From Actinostola sp. cb2023 (taxonomy: Eukaryota; Cnidaria; Anthozoa; Actiniaria; Actinostolidae): DNA of 64,000 bases. Position 1 is the first letter of the stretch, and the number at the start of each line of letters is the position of its first letter. The stretch is from NCBI GenBank assembly GCA_033675265.1, contig JAUJYZ010000857.1:258501-322500 (forward strand), written 5' to 3'. Both the position numbers and the translations under genes were made by a program. The notes beneath the pieces were generated by a model. It was not told where the DNA came from. It was given only the letters and a program-made list of their open reading frames with translations, and ran no database searches. Of the stretch, positions 13,065-23,409 are shown piece by piece.

Positions 13065-13193
13065 GTACTAACTCAAAAACCTTTTCACCAGATTGAAGTT
13101 CAGGAGGGTAACTTGGTATGTCCAGAATCAGACAGAAAGTTCCCTGTCAAGAATGGTATTCCTAATATGCTTCTCAATGATGATGAAGTCTAA
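11132..13193 (+). CDS. TRMT112: TRMT112-type methyltransferase activator subunit
   Basis: Exons 11132-11206, 11865-11966, 12472-12564 and 13092-13193 are all phase 0 with GT-AG junctions and give 123 residues, close to the usual ~125. The start is MRLLTHNMLKSHVKNVKNGF, the typical N-terminus of the family. Exon 2 has DFNPEFISRMIPKLEWEAL, exon 3 NEDFLKKAHHVLLE, and exon 4 the zinc-ribbon-like CPESDRKFPVKNGIPNMLL ending NDDEV. The family is a small obligate partner of several SAM-dependent methyltransferases acting on tRNA, 18S rRNA and release factor eRF1, in cytoplasm and nucleus. Introns carry an ATCGAT-rich tract and a MITE (intron 1) and a composite MITE (intron 3). The 3' end faces SNAP47. 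Identity is secure from motif order and length. Confidence 0.95.
11299..11550. repeat. ATCGAT-rich tract in TRMT112 intron 1
   Basis: ATCGAT or ATCGATTG occurs about fifteen times in 250 bp, including a TATCGATTGATATCGATTGA-type run near 11485-11515. The spacing is irregular, unlike a simple microsatellite. It begins about 90 bp after the exon 1 donor, near the divergent promoter. Confidence 0.7.
11586..11791. mobile_element. MITE with GTCCAGAGCTGGA termini and TA duplication
   Basis: The left end GTCCAGAGCTGGACCCACTT is matched in inverse by AAGTGGATCCAGCTCTGGAC, with one mismatch in the outer 20 bp. TA flanks both ends (11584-11585, 11792-11793), as expected for Tc1/mariner-related insertions. 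The 206-bp element has a GA-rich interior (AGAGAGAGAGAGAGAGAG) and no coding capacity. It sits in TRMT112 intron 1. Confidence 0.7.
12694..13067. mobile_element. Two abutting MITEs in TRMT112 intron 3
   Basis: The first part (about 12694-12918) starts TTTATCATATGACCCA and ends with its inverse. The second (about 12919-13067) has inverted ends CTTATTGACTGAGT...ACTCAGTCAATAAG plus the inner pair GGGAAAATATTTGGCTC...GAGCCAAATATTTTCCC. A shorter relative joining the left end of the first to the right end of the second is at 19112-19436. Confidence 0.6.
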
Positions 13194-13212
13194 ATTGTAT
13201 TTGTGTAAGTTT

Positions 13213-13223
13213 TTTATTTTATT
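13213..13223 (-). terminator. Polyadenylation signals of SNAP47
   Basis: On the minus strand, AATAAAATAAA (two overlapping AATAAA hexamers) lies 140-150 bp after the SNAP47 stop codon. It is upstream of the TRMT112 poly(A) signal on the opposite strand, so the two 3' UTRs probably overlap by about 100 bp. Confidence 0.55.
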
Positions 13224-13300
13224 ATTCCCAATACATAACACAATAAGCTCCTGAGATTGTAATAGAGATCAAATATAAACTGTACAAAACCTTGCTTGTA

Positions 13301-13306
13301 AATAAA
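13301..13306 (+). terminator. Polyadenylation signal of TRMT112
   Basis: AATAAA lies 108 bp after the TRMT112 stop codon, followed by GTTGCATTATGTGT-type sequence. It is the only canonical hexamer between the stop and the SNAP47 stop on the other strand, so the TRMT112 3' UTR probably reaches about 13320. Confidence 0.6.
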
Positions 13307-13362
13307 ATTGCTTCAGACTACTGGTAGTTGCATTATGTGTCAAAAGTTGCTTAAAATTATTA

Positions 13363-15319
13363 TTATGTTAGATGATTGATAGTTCTGACATCTTTTCTTA
13401 TCCTTTCATTTGCTTTATCAACTGAGTTTGTTAGCAAATCCAGCTGTTTTAATTGTCTGCTCTGCTCGCCTTGTATACCAACTGCCATTGTCTTCATGTC
13501 TTGAAGAATCTTGGCCATTTGAGCTGCCTCTGCGTCACTCACTGATTTTGAACTTCTTGAGGTTAGCTTTGAACCTGATGGGCCATATTGGTGTGCACGA
13601 CTTTGTTTATCTATTGCTAAAAACATAAACAAAGTTAAGTTATTCTTTATAACACAGTCAATATTATCAGACACCTTCTGCACAACACTCTCTAGTTCAG
13701 GGAGTCTGCTTTAATTAGTCAGATAATTTAGAATAAAACCATGTTGCAGGAATCAGAAAAAGGTATCATCTATGTAGCTTATTACAACATTGTGGACAAA
13801 TGGACATTCTAGGGTCAATATACAACAGGAAGCTAACCGGAGGAGACAAAAAAGACACATGCAGAGGAGGCTTCAAAAACATTCAATATCATAAATGTAT
13901 TTCAATCTCATCAATTTGAACTCAGTTTTTAATGTTATACCTACCATCAAGCTGAAGATTTTGTGACAGTTCATCTTCTCCTCCAGTGCCACTATCAACA
14001 TTCATTCTCATTCCATCAGGGGGTTCCTCAAGAGTCAATTTTGGTCCAAGCAGTACTTGAATGTGGGGAATAACTTGTACAAGTTTAGCTGAGATTAAAT
14101 GCACACACATTGCTGGTTTTCCTATCTCACTCTTTACTAAAGTAACTTCAAAGGGAGTATGAACTGTTCCTTCAGAAATCTCTCTTGCACTAAAGCTATA
14201 AACTGGATTTCTCTGCAGATCCAAAACTTCAATGTTTTTCTTGCTGAGCACTAGAGAGCCTGATAGATGTTTTTCTTTGTCACTTGAAGCATATAAAATG
14301 GGAAGTTCTAACTTTTCAATGTCTTCTGGCTCATCTGGCACACATATTGTTATATTATCCATTGGCATAGTCCACAGATTTAGCCATGAATCCATGCTAC
14401 TCATGATTTTCTCTGCAACACCTAAGTCGCTGTGTAGTTTGTTCATGGTTCTGCAGGCTCCATCAATCTGTTGGCCTTGCGCTACCAGTGTCTTCGAGGT
14501 GGAAGAAAGGCAGTCAGCGGAATCATGAAGGACTCTCAACATTTGTTGTCCACGAGAATTGTTATCTGGTCTTTTTGTCTTTGAACTGGAAAGAGAATAA
14601 TAAATGATTTTTTAAAGCAAGAGGGTAGGAAATGAATGAGGGTCGTAAGAATTGAATGAGGGTAAGAAATGATTGAGGGTAAGAATATATATAAAGTGGT
14701 GGGGTTGCTCGTCATGCCTTTTAGGGGTCCAAATCCATGATTTAGTATCTCTTGGGGTGTCACAAATCTAAAAGAACCACAAGAGACTAAGCCGGTACGT
14801 TTTAGGATATTTGTCAGTAAATAAGATACCCAAGATAAGATAATGACAATATTTTGTCACTTTAGAGTTGGTACCTTTTAGGTGTAAAAATTATTTGTTG
14901 CCACGTCTAGACAAGACTCAGGTAACTTTTAGGGGTCATTTTCAAAATTTCCGACGAGCATCCCAACCACTTTATATATGGGAGTCATCCCCGGTTTTAT
15001 TACTACCTCCATCTTACCTATCCAACAATCGTTCCCTCCAGAAATGCTCTAATACATTGTAAACATTTGTACAACTTGGGAACGAAGACAACCAGTACTT
15101 ATTCTCATTAGTTCTTATCGTCAAAGCAGTGTAAAATATGGTAGTAGTTTCCTTTTTCAGTTCAACAAACTCTTCAAAATAGATCTTAAAATCGATGATG
15201 TCAGTTTTGCCTTCTTCACAAAAGTGTACGTATCGCTGAAATACTTCAAAGTTTCCAGAAATCCATGATCTCTTTGTGTTGTAATAATAAGAAGCTTTCC
15301 ATTTACCAACAGAAATCAT
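13363..15319 (-). CDS. SNAP47: SNAP47-like SNARE protein
   Basis: Exons 15018-15319, 13945-14585 and 13363-13616 have agreeing phases (2, then 1) and give 398 residues; vertebrate SNAP47 is around 460. The start is MISVGKWKASYYYNTKRSWI. Residues 1-100 form the PH/GRAM-like N-terminal domain, ending NVLEHFWRERLLD. Residues ~105-170 form the first SNARE-type coil (TLVAQGQQIDGACRTMNKL, then LGVAEKIMSSMDSW). Next comes a second beta-rich GRAM-like part with GTVHTPFEVTLVKSEIGKPA and LISAKLVQVIPHIQVLL, then the C-terminal SNARE coil (AQMAKILQDMKTMAVGI through NSVDKANERIRKDVRTINHL). The family takes part in SNARE complexes for intracellular membrane fusion and lacks the palmitoylated cysteine cluster of SNAP25; none is seen between the coils here. 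It is convergent with TRMT112 and divergent from the SH3BP5-like gene. Identity follows from domain order and characteristic segments. Confidence 0.92.
14685..14980. mobile_element. Small MITE in SNAP47 intron 1
   Basis: ATATATAAAGTGGTGGGGTT...GCTCGTC at 14685-14715 is inverted near 14950-14980 as GACGAGCATCCCAACCACTT...TATAT. Next to the arms, TTTTAGGGGTC and its near-copy TTTTAGGTGT recur. There is no coding capacity. Confidence 0.55.
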
Positions 15320-15763
15320 ATTGTTGACGATATCTGAAGTGATTTTCCACGAAAAATTTTGTTAAAAATATTGAACAAGCAAGTTGATTGTTTTGTTTTG
15401 ACAGAAGTAGACGACGTTCTCACTAGTCAGCGGCTGAAAGCAACGAAGACTGGTCCGAAGACTTATCGATTTGCGCTTTGAAAAATTAATTCATTATATT
15501 GTGGAAAAATGAAAAATTAAAGAACTTTAAACCACAAGAATTTATACCTGCTAATTTATATCTCCCACTGAATTTTCAACACATTAATTCTTTATATTTG
15601 TCTACGATTTTTGTATCCCAGTTTTCAGATGAGTCGATTTGTGTTCGTTAATTGGTCGGCATTGTCTCAGTTGTTCCAAGCGTGTCACGCTGTGACGGGA
15701 CTGGATCTAAATATTACTGCGAAGTTTTATTTATCGCATGGATCATTTGGATTTGATGTTCAA
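15320..15763. promoter_or_regulatory. Divergent promoter region, SNAP47 / SH3BP5-like
   Basis: The start codons of two oppositely directed genes are 444 bp apart (309 bp if the upstream in-frame ATG at 15629 of the SH3BP5-like gene is used). The sequence is AT-rich. A bidirectional promoter is inferred from the arrangement only. Confidence 0.5.
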
Positions 15764-18700
15764 ATGAGTGAAGAAACTATGAATAGTGATGATAGCTATT
15801 CAGATGATGACGAAGAAGAAGAACTAGATCCAAGAATACAGGTAATAGATATATAAATATCGGAGCTTTGACTTCAGCTTTCTTGAAAGCGAATATGAAA
15901 ACCAGCTGTAAGCTAATACCTTGAATTATATCTATCTTTTGCTCACTTTGATTCGCACATTTCTTTATATTTCTAGGATGAATTAGAAAAATTAAATGCT
16001 GCTACGAATTCTATAAATCACCTTGAAGCTGAACTCGATGTAAGTTCTCTCTACATGTAGTGATTATGCTAGGATTATGCAATGTCAGGAAGGTGTTTGG
16101 AGAAGAGTAGAGGAAGGTGCAATCGCTGGAAGTTAGAAGAAGAGGTAGAAGAAGAGTTAAGAATAGTAGTAACCTTGACTAAATTACATTTAACCATATT
16201 TAAAAGTAAAAAACACAAATACCATATTTCCTCGATTAAGCGCCCATGAATTGATGAATTATAAGGTCCCCCTCGATTAGCCCCCCCCCCCCCCCCCCTG
16301 CCCACAATATTTGAAATAAATGCCCGCACTTGTTTAAGTGCCCCCTTCCACTCCCCGAGACTGATAGGACATATGATCCAGCAATGATTATATAGCAGAA
16401 ACAGACTTGCTTTGTTTATTTACAGCTATGTTACGTCACGCGTAACCAGTAAATCCGAACATTCAAGTTTTGAAGTCTAGACTCGAGTCTCGAACATTCA
16501 GACAGAAAAATCAAATCTCCACGAATATAAGCTTATCTATAAGAAAAAAGTATCAGATATCTGTTTATTCAGGCTGTTGTGATTGCAGAGTATGTAGGCT
16601 TAGCTGACACAAATTTTCATCCAATTTAATTTTAATTTTATGAACGTTTTTGAGAAAATATTTAGCGGGGATTTGATTTTTCTGTCTGAATGTTCGAGAC
16701 TCGATTCTAGACTTCAAAGCTTCATTTGAATGTTCAGATTTACTGGTTATGCGTGACGTAACATAGCTGTAATTGACAGCTTGACTTTGAATACCAGCAG
16801 TACAGTGCACTTCTCTAATGAATAAACTTGTTTACATTGACTTTTTCAAAAACCTTTTCTATACTAGAGATGCCTCCTTCGAACCTTTGCCATTTGCACT
16901 GGTGTGTTCTCGGGCTATATCGAGATATGCATGATGTTCACCATGACTGCCAGCACTAATCGCATGATAGCCCAAACTTGTCCAAATTTGTATCTGATAA
17001 ACATGCATGCTCCAGAGGTCATGTTTATAGCATTACAAAGAAAAGAAACATTTCTGACTTTTTTACACATGCAGATATTTGCGTTTTTGCTTTATTTTAA
17101 CTCGGGAAGGATATATATTATTTCTCTTAACCCTGCTTCTTAGTATGTTTATACGTGGTCCATATGAGGGGGTCTAGTGATTGTACTTTCCTGGATAGTA
17201 GAGAGTGGACAACTTGAGGGCTGGAAGGTACTTTTCCATGCTTTTTCCCAAGGATTTGTAGTCTCCCTCGCATCCGTTTTTAGTTCCATCACGCAATGCT
17301 CCCAGCTCACGGCGTTGTGTGATGGAACTAAAAATGGATGCACTGTTATGCACTGTTGTTTTAGTACTGAGACAAAACAATTACTTATTAGGAAGCTCGT
17401 GCAGTGTTCAGACAGACATTAGCTGGTGCTACTTACCATCTAAATGGCATTGCTCACAAACTTGGAAAATGTGTTGAAAAATCAAGACCATTCTATGAGT
17501 CTTACAGACAACTACGTCAGGTATTTACTAGTTTTTTATACAACATCATCAAAACATTGGATGTTGTTGGAATAGATAAAAGGAACTTTTAATCTTTTGC
17601 TGCAAAAATGATACATGACAATCTGGTTGAAGTTTGAGAAAATATTGTTGCCAGTGACTGTTTAGGTGGTTGGAAGTGACTTTAGCTGGTTGGAAGTGAC
17701 TGTTTTAGGTGGTTGGAAGTGACTGTTTAGGTGGTTGGAAGTGACTGTTTTAGGTGGTTGGAAGTGACTGTTTAGCTGGTTGGAAGTGACTGTTTTAGGT
17801 GGTTGGAAGTGACTGTTTAGGTGGTTGGAAGTGACTGTTTTAGGTGGTTGGAAGTGACTGTTTAGGTGGTTGGAAGTGACTGTTTTAGGTGGTTGGAAGT
17901 GACTGTTTTAGGTGGTTGGAAGTGACTGTTTTAGGTGGTTGGAAGTGACTGTTTAGCTGGTTGGAAGTGACTGTTTAGCTGGTTGGAAGTGACTGTTTAG
18001 CTGGTTGGAAGTGACTGTTTAGCTGGTTGGAAGTGACTGTTTTAGGTGGTTGGAAGTGACTGTTTTAGGTGGTTGGAAGTGACTGTTTTAGGTGGTTGGA
18101 AGTGAATGTTTTGACTATGTAACATAAGCACAATAGTAGCCTACTGGGTCTCTAAAAATGTATTCCACAAAAGTATTCAGATGTTAATAATAATATTCTT
18201 ATTCTTCTGGCAGTCTCATAGTTTGCTTCAAAAGTCAGCAAACCAGTTTGAAAGAGCTACAGGAATGCATGTTGCAGCGAGAACACGAGTCTTTGAAGCA
18301 GAGAAGAGAGTGTTTGGCGCTGGTGCAAAGAGAGGTTTTGATTCTGCAATCCAAGAAATGCTTAATCAAGCAACAATAGAGGTAAGACTCCTTATGATGT
18401 TCAACTATTACATGCCTCACACACTTTGTGCTTCCTTGATATCAGTTTGTATCTAGTATACTTTTCTCTGCTTTTTCAAACAGTATACAATGTATGCCAA
18501 TGCTCCTTCCCTACCTCCTTCCATAACAGGTTTTGAGAAGATTTGAAAATCATTCAAATATTCTTTTTCTTCTTCTTTTTCTTTGTGATCCAATTGAACC
18601 ATCTATTTTAGGTTAACGAGGCTGAAAAAATGAAGAGAGAAAGCTGGAAGGAACACCAAGAAGACTTAAAAGCTTATAGAAGCTTAGCACTTAAAGTGAA

Positions 18701-21700
18701 AACGCTTTACAAGAAGTTGAAGAGCGCAGTGGATAAAGCAAAGTATGTGTTGGTGGTTTGGGTTGTTGAGTGGGCTGTTTTGTCTTTTTGATTTTGTTGG
18801 TAGAAATAGAATTAGAGGGGATTTACAAACAACAGAATGGAAAGCATGAGCTATTTTTACAGAATTTGATATGAAGAATTTGATATCAAAATAGAACACA
18901 AGGTCATATTACATGGTGCAATAAATTTATTGTTCTTGCAATTTGTAACACATTATTGCCCTATTTCATCTTCAGTGACATCATGGCTTGTTTATGAGGG
19001 GGATAGAATTGTCAAAAACAATAGAAATTTTCAAGCAAAAATTAAACCTGTTCTGCTGAGAAAATATCATTTTGAATGTCTGGTTTCCAAATATCAGATG
19101 TACATGTATTGATGTTTATCATATGAACCGCCCTGCTCGTGTGCTCTTAATAAAACCTTTGGAAAGACAGCTTTTCTTGAGCGGGCCGGAAAAACCTGTC
19201 CAGCCCTGCTCAAAAGCCATCCGGCCCTACTCGATGTTTACATCATTTTGAAACAATTTTACAGTTCTAAAATGAGATAAAAATGGCCGATTCTTTTAGT
19301 GAACACGACAATAGTGAATCCTACTATCCAGACGAGATGTCTGACGTTGAACTAGTCGCTGAGCTCATTCCCTATGGCATGTCCTCAAGCCAAATATTTT
19401 CCCATCCAGCCCTCCCACTCAGTCAATAAGTACATATTATCCTGCAGTATTTACTGTATACACCTTATTCACGCGTGCTGGTTTTCGAGATCAGAATACT
19501 AGGATCTTTCACATACAAATGACCACTGCCATCTGAAAAAGCAATTATTCATCAATGTTTTTGGAAAATTTCAATTACGGTAGCAACTTTGGAAATGAGT
19601 AAAGGACTGGTAACGAGTTTTTAGAATTAATCTAATTAAGAAATGAAGGAAGAGCATGTCAGAATTAGTAAGTTTCAGGAGTTTGATAGGGTTTGGACAA
19701 GTAATAAATGAACTGCAGACATTCAAAAAATGCAAAAAATGCAAAGAAATGTATGGAGTGTCCCCTGTAACTACATTTCTTTGTAAATTTTGAGATGTTT
19801 GGAAAGCTGTTACTCGTTCAATATCTAACTAAACCTTAAACAAAACTTTGTAAACTTACTAATTCTGACATGCTCTTTCTTGTGATGGGGTTTATTTCTT
19901 AATTAGATGAATTCTAAAAACTCGTTCCCAGTCCTTTACTCGTTTCTAAAGTGGCTAATAGTATTGGATAAAATCCCGAGAAGATTTCGTAAATGACATT
20001 TATAGAGTTTAGTATGGGATTTTGCCTTCATGCTACCAAGCCTCGTTCTGATGTATTTTCAGAATTAAAAAAGTTCATAACTCCGCAAGGAAATGTCATT
20101 TTTCTCTAAAACTTTTACACTTATCTTATATCAATATCTTCTTTTAGTGGAAAGTGTTAAACCTTGAAATTAAGCAATTTCGAAAAATTTGGTACGCACG
20201 ACTGCAAAATCCCATACGTACTAAACTCTATAAATGTCATTTACGAAATCTTCTCGGGATTTTATCCAATACTATTAGACTGGTGTAGTTAGATATTGAA
20301 CGAGTAACAGCTTTCCAAACATCTTTATATTGATGAATAATTGCTTTTTCAGATGGCAGTGGTCATTTGTATGTGAAAGATCCTAGTATTCTGATCTCGA
20401 AAACCAGCACGCGTGAATAAGGTCTATTGTGGGCTGTGAACACTTTTCCATGTCTACATAACCTGGAATGCATTTTATAGTGAATGTCTTTGTGTTGTTG
20501 CTGTTTTGTCCCCCTAGCTCCCACGACCATGATCCTTCGCATAGATTAATTTGACATGACGTCATAATGAAATTGAAGAAATATAAAACGGTTTTCCGTG
20601 TTATATGGCCTGATCTAAACACGCGTGATGTTGGGAGAACACGAGAGAAGCGTAGAAAACCACGGTCTTTAAGGATTGTAAGATACACTATGCAACAAAA
20701 TGTACAATGTAGAGGAGAGCTCTACTTTCTCTGCAACTTGCTATGCAACACTGTTTAATGCTAAGTAATAGTATCACATTCAACTTGTCTTGCAACAGCA
20801 TCATGTTTAGTATTTTGCTGGTTTGCAATCAGTCCCTGGAGAGATTTAATATACAAAGATGTTAGTAGTAGAAACAAGAGAAGCTAAGATGGAATGGCTT
20901 TGTTATCAGGCACCAACATGGCTGCCATATATATAAATGTCATGTAGACATATTATATGAATCATTTAACTATGTTGTCTTTTTGTAGACCCTACTTTGA
21001 ACAAAAAAGAGAATTTGATCGTCATCTTTGGGTGAGCAATTGAGAATTGTTTGATTTATTTTTCGACAATTTTCTCATTCTTTTTATTCTTACCATTGAC
21101 ACAATTGCCACATATATATGTATGTCCTACAAGTGATATTTAGTGTCGTTGTACTGAGTATTTGTCAGCATATTTATTTTTATCTTTGTATTTTTTGTCT
21201 TCTAATAGCAACTTAAGCTACGAGTTGATTCCATCCTGTTAGGCCTTTCTGGTGCCAAGGAGAATTACTCTGCCTGTCTCAAGTCTCTCGAAATCATCAG
21301 CGACGAAATTCACGAGAAGCGGAAAAGCAAACGAATGGAAGCGATGTTGTCCAAGCTACAAGAACGTGAGGCTGGTGTTGGCGCTGACTCGTCAACAGAA
21401 GAGGAAACTTCTCTCTCGGCTAGTAACCTTGACTTAGACTTCGATAGTTCTCTGAACTTTGATCGATTGGTTGGTGATATAACAGATAAAGACTGGTCAG
21501 CAGTTTCATCAAGTACAGACACGAAAGGGATGGCAGAGTCGAACACACGGTGTGAAATCAATGATACAATGAACCCTTCTAATGACACTAGGGTTGTGTA
21601 TGGACTAGAATCACCACAAGACGATAGTAATGTTGCTGATGCTCCGATACAGAAAGACGAACCGAAAGCCACTCTATCGGACAACACCCCATTAAAGAAC

Positions 21701-22591
21701 AATAGGACAGATGCAGACGAAACACTTTCAACAACAGACAAAGAATCATCAGTAGACAAGATAGACGAAGAAAATCAGCAAACAGCAACGCATCAAGGTG
21801 ATGGTGTTTCATTAGATCAAGAAAAAGTCGAACCCGTCCCACAAAACACTGAACAACCATTAGAACAAATGACTAAAGATGAAGAATCAGAATGTAATCA
21901 TCAAGAATCATCAGTAGACAAGATAGACGAAGAAAATCAGCAAACAGCAACGCATCAAGGTGATGGTGTTTCATTAGATCAAGAAAAAGTCGAACCCGTC
22001 CCACAAAACACTGAACAACCATTAGAACAAATGACTAAAGATGAAGAATCAGAATGTAATCATCAAGAATCATCAGTAGACAAGATAGACGAAGAAAATC
22101 AGCAAACAGCAACGCATCAAGGTGATGGTGTTTCATTAGATCAAGAAAAAGTCGAACCCGTCCCACAAAACACTGAACAACCATTAGAACAAATGACTAA
22201 AGATGAAGAATCAGAATGTAATCATCAAGAATCACCAGTAGACAAGATAGACGAAGAAAATCAGCAAACAGCAACGCATCAAGGTGATGGTGTTTCATTA
22301 GATCAAGAAAAAGTCGAACCCGTCCCACAAAACACTGAACAACCATTAGAACAAATGACTAAAGATGAAGAATCAGAATGTAGTCACGCAAAGGACAGGA
22401 TGTCCCATAAAGAGCAAGATAGCGGAACGTTACCAGAAAGTGATCACACGTATGAATCCGATGTAATCGATCAAGATACTATTTTGCCACCTTTAGAAAA
22501 GCTGGAGGAAGAGGAACCGACATCAAAACCCAAGTCTAGTCACGTGGAAGAAAGCCAAGAAAATACTACAAAACCAGCGACTGACAAATGA
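15764..22591 (+). CDS. SH3BP5: SH3BP5-family coiled-coil protein with C-terminal repeats
   Basis: Exons 15764-15841, 15977-16039, 17392-17520, 18214-18381, 18612-18742, 20989-21031 and 21209-22591 splice in frame to 664 residues. An in-frame ATG at 15629 would add 45 residues; 15764 (MSEETMNSDDSYSDDDEEEE) was preferred because the acidic leader before EEEELDPRIQ is typical of the family. Coiled-coil landmarks follow: DELEKLNAATNSINHLEAEL, EARAVFRQTLAGATYHLNGI, KSRPFYESYRQLRQ, NQFERATGMHVAARTRVFEA, VNEAEKMKRESWKEH, KAKPYFEQKREFD and NYSACLKSLEIISDEIHEKR. Known relatives bind SH3 domains (BTK) and JNK and act as Rab11 guanine-nucleotide exchange factors through this coil. The last exon adds a long acidic, Ser/Thr/Gln-rich tail with four near-identical 54-residue repeats, which I do not know from other members. 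Introns contain a minisatellite and several MITEs. Confidence 0.92.
16206..16380. mobile_element. Remnant of a dispersed CTCGATTAAGCGCC repeat
   Basis: TACCATATTTCCTCGATTAA followed by GCGCCC, a pure C run (about 16278-16299) and TGCCCGCACTTGTTTAAGTG look like an interspersed repeat of the TTACTCGATTAAGCGCC kind that I associate with marine invertebrate genomes. The ends are not defined. It lies in intron 2 of the SH3BP5-like gene. Confidence 0.3.
16432..16773. mobile_element. MITE with ~100-bp inverted arms in SH3BP5-like intron 2
   Basis: TTACAGCTATGTTACGTCAC at the left is matched in inverse at the right by GTGACGTAACATAGCTGTAA. The pairing continues through CCAGTAAATC, GAACATTCA, GTCTAGA, CTCGAACATTCAGACAGAAA and TCAAATC with a few mismatches and small gaps. 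The spacer is about 130 bp with no coding signal. Confidence 0.7.
17662..18112. repeat. ~22-bp minisatellite in SH3BP5-like intron 3
   Basis: About 20 tandem copies of GGTTGGAAGTGACTGTTTAG with variants GTTTTAGGT, GTTTAGGT and GTTTAGCT in the last positions. The two or three variants alternate, suggesting expansion of a higher-order unit. It begins about 140 bp after the exon 3 donor. Confidence 0.95.
19112..19436. mobile_element. Deleted relative of the 12694-13067 MITE pair
   Basis: It shares TTTATCATATGA, TCTTAATAAAACCTTTGGAA, GAGCGGGCCGGAAAAACCTG and CCTACTCGATGTTTACATC with the copy in TRMT112 intron 3, and ends in the same GCCAAATATTTTCCC and CCCACTCAGTCAATAAG. It lies in intron 5 of the SH3BP5-like gene. 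Confidence 0.65.
19462..20424. mobile_element. 963-bp multi-armed fold-back element
   Basis: The outer arms (about 19462-19555 and 20330-20424) are near-perfect inverses, starting ACCTTATTCACGCGTGCTGG and continuing over ATCTTTCACATACAAATGAC. At least three further inverted pairs lie inside: AGCTGTTACTCGTTCAATAT (19805) with 20290-20320; TCCCGAGAAGATTTCGTAAA (19974) with 20235-20265; and AAGAGCATGTCAGAATTAGT (19650) with about 19855-19880. The single strand could fold into a branched structure. No protein was recognised. It lies in intron 5 of the SH3BP5-like gene. Confidence 0.75.
21743..22390 (+). repeat. Four 162-bp coding repeats in the SH3BP5-like tail
   Basis: Four head-to-tail in-frame 162-bp copies encode a 54-residue unit starting ESSVDKIDEENQQTATHQGD and ending PLEQMTKDEESECNHQ. 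The copies are identical or nearly so at the DNA level, including silent positions, so the duplication is recent or is being homogenised. The first visible differences are TCA to CCA (S to P) at the start of copy 4 and the end of copy 4 (AGTCACGC). Confidence 0.95.
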
Positions 22592-23091
22592 AATCCTACA
22601 TCACAACAACATGTTGACATTTCACTAGAAAAAGTGGACCAAGACGATGATTGCGCATGGCAAGAGCAACCAGCATTGCCACAGCATAGTCAGAAATGAA
22701 CCAGGAAATGAACACAGTCAATAATCACAGAAATATGAAGCTGCTGATTCAACAGACACACAACTAAGACGTACTCCGCCGTCTCTAACTTATTGTGTTA
22801 GTCAACTGGATCAGAATAGAATATTAAATGGTGTTACAAGAACTGAATTATATATTGTAATATATCTACAATGGGGACAAAGTTGGAACATTATTTGATA
22901 AAAAAACTTAAAAGAATATTATGTGCATTTGGATGAAGCAGTTCAAGCAAGAATGGACACACCTAGAATACTTGGACTTGAATTAGTAATCCCACATGTA
23001 CGAGTAACCACGGGAAATATCATTAATCATAGGCAAACCATCCGACACCATTTGTTTACTTTCCTACTTTGATCCTGTTCAGTAAGACTGT
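22592..23091. other. 3' flank of the SH3BP5-like gene
   Basis: No gene was recognised. It begins with about 100 bp that still resembles the coding tail (AAAAGTGGACCAAGACGATG), possibly former coding sequence after an earlier stop. The 3' UTR must lie here; no canonical AATAAA was assigned with confidence. Confidence 0.4.
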
Positions 23092-23409
23092 TTCCTAATA
23101 TACTCCTATTCCAAAAATCGTTGTCCCCGCCGAAATCAACAAGCAAGAAGCTGACGACCGCAAAGGGCATTGGGACTTTCTCCTTACTCATTTATTCATC
23201 CGTAGACATTTTGACAACATGCATTTTCAAATGGCCGAATAGTTCCAAATGATTGCTATTCAACGCTCATAGGGATAACTTCTCAAATACCACGGATAAA
23301 TAAATTAATTAAGAGATTCCCAAAATCCTTTGCGGTCGTCAGCTTCTTGCTTGTTGATTTCGGCCCGGACAACGATATTTGGAACAGGTGTATATATATA
23401 TTAGAAAGG
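23092..23409. mobile_element. 318-bp fold-back MITE
   Basis: The arms at 23092-23168 and 23333-23409 pair over CGAAATCAACAAGCAAGAAG, CTGACGACCGCAAAGG, ATCGTTGTCC and TTCCTAATATA with few mismatches; the spacer is about 165 bp. No coding signal. Confidence 0.75.
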
